A stretch of 64,000 bases of DNA from Pseudobdellovibrionaceae bacterium (GTDB taxonomy: Bacteria; Bdellovibrionota; Bdellovibrionia; Bdellovibrionales; Bdellovibrionaceae). Below the pieces are notes generated by a model. It ran no database searches. It was not told where the DNA came from and was given only the letters and a program-made list of their open reading frames with translations. The position numbers were made by a program, and so were the translations under genes. This document shows, piece by piece, positions 62,532 through 64,000 of the stretch (position 1 is its first letter; the number at the start of each line of letters is the position of its first letter). The stretch is taken from positions 50,553 to 114,552 of the forward strand of contig JALHMX010000009.1 in NCBI GenBank assembly GCA_022843825.1. The letters are read 5' to 3'.

Positions 62532-62744
62532 ATGAAATTTTTAACATTGGTCACTGCCGTAGCATTCTCGCTAACTGTTCAAGCAAATGAACCTGCTATG
62601 GAAAGCACTGAAACCACAACGACAACGACGACGACTGAAACTGCGGCGCCAACTAAATCGGCAAAAAAACGCATGAGTAAAAAAGTAAAAAAAGAAACCA
62701 AAACTGAAGAAACTAAAACTGAAACTGATCCTGTTACAAACTAG
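62532..62744 (+). CDS. Small Thr/Lys-rich exported protein
   Basis: This 70-residue protein has a signal peptide (MKFLTLVTAVAFSLTVQA, cut near residue 18). The mature part is low complexity: a Glu/Thr run (TETTTTTTTTETAAP), a strongly basic stretch (KSAKKRMSKKVKKE) and a repeating Lys-Thr-Glu tail. AAAGGAG lies five bases before the ATG. It is followed by a strong terminator. Function unknown; a periplasmic charged or cell-wall-binding role is possible. Its place behind the kinase suggests it may be a target of that system. Confidence 0.75.
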   Translation: MKFLTLVTAVAFSLTVQANEPAMESTETTTTTTTTETAAPTKSAKKRMSKKVKKETKTEETKTETDPVTN

Positions 62745-62771
62745 TTTTTAGATATAAGTACTTAAATTAAA

Positions 62772-62802
62772 AAAGGGCCAGCCTTTAAAGGCGGCCCTTT
62801 TT
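62772..62802 (+). terminator. Intrinsic terminator after the Thr/Lys-rich gene
   Basis: AAAGGGCC (62772-62779) pairs with GGCCCTTT (62793-62800), and the inner GCCTTTAAAGGC (62781-62792) is itself a palindrome, giving a long near-continuous stem followed by TTTTTA. A matching A-run on the left makes it usable for the convergent HNH gene as well. Confidence 0.88.
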
Positions 62803-62809
62803 ATTCTTC

Positions 62810-63595
62810 TTAGTTAATTACGGCACGACACATGTATTGATTCTGAAACATATAATCAAGTTGGCGTTGATATTCCCACTGAGTGATTTCAAAAGTTCTG
62901 CTCGAGCACCCACTTGATCGCGCTATGTTCTTAATGGCTGACACTTCTGTCGGTGTAAATCTTAAACTCCAAATGTATTTTGTTTGTAACCATATCTTTA
63001 AGTACTGACAGGTATATTTTTTATTTGGTGGAATATATTCACGTGGGCTTTTATCACTTTTCTTCATATTCTCTGTGCCGGACACCGCGATCAGGTGAAA
63101 ATTATTTCCCATATAGTTTGAGTATAAACAACGCTTATAACCATCCCACTCATAAGCTCCGGTCATGTAGGCATTCTTTAAGGGCACTAAGTGATCAATT
63201 TGGATGGCGCTGGCCTGATTAAAAATTCTTCCTGTATAATTGTCATACCAAGCGCCGGTTTGTACAGTACAACTGTTGTTCACACTGACTGAAGTTTTTG
63301 AATCGCGCTTTAAAATATATCCCCGTGTATTTAAACAAGACTGTGAGCTGTCTACTCCGCGAATCCATCCACCAAAATGTCGGTCGCGATTGTAGGGTAT
63401 CGCAGGTAATGGAAACCGCGCAGTCACTTTGTCCATCGTCAGTAAATTAATTTTACCGGCAACTGTAGCTTTCGACTGAACGTAGTACTCTGAGTAGGCA
63501 AAGTTTTCTTGAGCGGCAAAAACAAGCTGGGGAAAAAAGACAAAAATAAAAGCAAGACGACGCAAAGACGACGGTAACGTGATCAACGAAATCAT
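62810..63595 (-). CDS. Secreted HNH-type endonuclease (DUF1524-like)
   Basis: This 261-residue exported protein has a signal peptide (SLRRLAFIFVFFPQLVFAA, cut near residue 28). The nuclease core is IQIDHLVPLKNAYMTGAYEW (D134, H135), with MGNNFHLIAVSGTENMKKSDKSPREYIPP following, which gives the His, Asn and Lys/Asp residues expected of HNH proteins of the DUF1524 type. Several cysteines (C87, C109, C156, C196, C229-C235 region) fit disulfides in an extracellular enzyme. It would degrade DNA outside the cytoplasm; in a predator this could mean prey DNA. It is convergent with the Thr/Lys-rich gene across a terminator. Confidence 0.85.
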   Translation of the reverse strand: MISLITLPSSLRRLAFIFVFFPQLVFAAQENFAYSEYYVQSKATVAGKINLLTMDKVTARFPLPAIPYNRDRHFGGWIRGVDSSQSCLNTRGYILKRDSKTSVSVNNSCTVQTGAWYDNYTGRIFNQASAIQIDHLVPLKNAYMTGAYEWDGYKRCLYSNYMGNNFHLIAVSGTENMKKSDKSPREYIPPNKKYTCQYLKIWLQTKYIWSLRFTPTEVSAIKNIARSSGCSSRTFEITQWEYQRQLDYMFQNQYMCRAVIN

Positions 63596-63646
63596 GACAA
63601 AACCCCTTCCTTGAAGTTTTAATCGGACTTATATAAAGTACATTAG

Positions 63647-64000
63647 ATGATGGAAAAAGTTGCAAGAAGAAAAGATATTTATAGACCTCACTTTTGCGAG
63701 GGCACATTTTATCAAAATCACCTCTCTGACTTTTCTAAAATTAACCACGCCATTCAACACCTTAATCTTAAACAGCAAATGACGATTTGGATTATATGTT
63801 GTTCGTGCTTGCGGCGTCCAACGACTTGGTTTTCAGGACGACAAGCACTTCAGTCCCTTCCCGATGACGCAGGACCGACCTATCTTTATAATTTATTTCA
63901 AGAACTCAAAATAGCCTGGCCAAAAAGTTTGCCTGCAGATATCTCTGTGTATGAATTTTGCCGAACAGTTCGCATTTCACCGTTACCAAAAGCGGCACAA
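63647..64000 (+). CDS. Partial open frame of unknown function (runs off window)
   Basis: From ATG 63647 (ATGATGGAAAAA) the frame is open for 118 codons to the last base. The visible part begins MMEKVARRKDIYRPHF and includes IWIICCSCLRRPTTWFSG and GPTYLYNLFQELKIAWPK. There is no clear ribosome site and no recognised domain. It is divergent from the HNH gene. The two adjacent cysteines followed by a Cys-Leu-Arg-Arg run are odd. Coding status is likely but unproven. Confidence 0.55.
   Translation, partial: MMEKVARRKDIYRPHFCEGTFYQNHLSDFSKINHAIQHLNLKQQMTIWIICCSCLRRPTTWFSGRQALQSLPDDAGPTYLYNLFQELKIAWPKSLPADISVYEFCRTVRISPLPKAAQ

Overview
The window is ordinary chromosome from a diderm bacterium with moderately AT-rich DNA (about 40% GC by eye). 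Dense outer-membrane and lipid A machinery, a type II secretion operon, many signal-peptide proteins and lipoproteins, HD-GYP signalling and secreted degradative enzymes suggest Bdellovibrionota, perhaps Pseudobdellovibrionaceae. That placement is inferred from gene content only. I see no rRNA, tRNA, CRISPR array, insertion sequence or prophage. No gene-free stretch exceeds 300 bases; the longest is about 289 bases (3440-3728).

Layout. 1-8 kb: the 5' part of recG, a secreted ADP-ribosyltransferase-like protein, an HD-GYP protein, an RRM protein coupled to an IF-1-like protein, lysS with a rhodanese-like lipoprotein, class I aldolase and an Nfu protein. 8-18.6 kb: two paralogous small beta-barrels, a coupled set (tcdA, a 49-residue membrane protein, a deoxyhypusine-synthase-like enzyme), a TatD nuclease, a DedA protein, an RluA-type pseudouridine synthase, a nuclease-fold lipoprotein and several unknown genes. 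18.7-32.1 kb: one type II secretion operon, gspC to gspN in canonical order with mostly 4-base overlaps; gspO is absent. 32.2-37.2 kb: ssb, envelope proteins, a DUF486 protein, a BtpA-like protein and ettA. 37.1-52.5 kb: a long minus-strand envelope run (FadL/TraF-like barrel, family 9 glycosyltransferase, DUF3108 lipoprotein, lpxL, lpxK, lpxB, gnnA-like dehydrogenase, lpxA, skp, bamA, lolD, lolC/E, prfB, ybeY, small barrel). lpxD and fabZ are missing from their usual place between skp and lpxA. 52.5-64 kb: a DUF502 protein, a conserved uncharacterised protein, a leucyl aminopeptidase, a second nuclease-fold protein, apaG, a pyroglutamyl-peptidase-like protein, pdxH, an FKBP lipoprotein, an EamA transporter, a two-component pair, a small Thr/Lys-rich exported protein, a secreted HNH nuclease and a partial unknown gene.

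The genes form two large functional blocks: export across the outer membrane (T2SS, with candidate clients such as the HNH nuclease and the ART-like protein) and outer-membrane construction (lipid A, Bam, Lol). The best leads are the secreted ART-fold protein, a long inverted repeat covering the start codon of one beta-barrel gene, a missed 49-residue gene, a 17-base motif placed identically at two gene ends, and convergent genes that share a TTAA palindrome as both stop codons.
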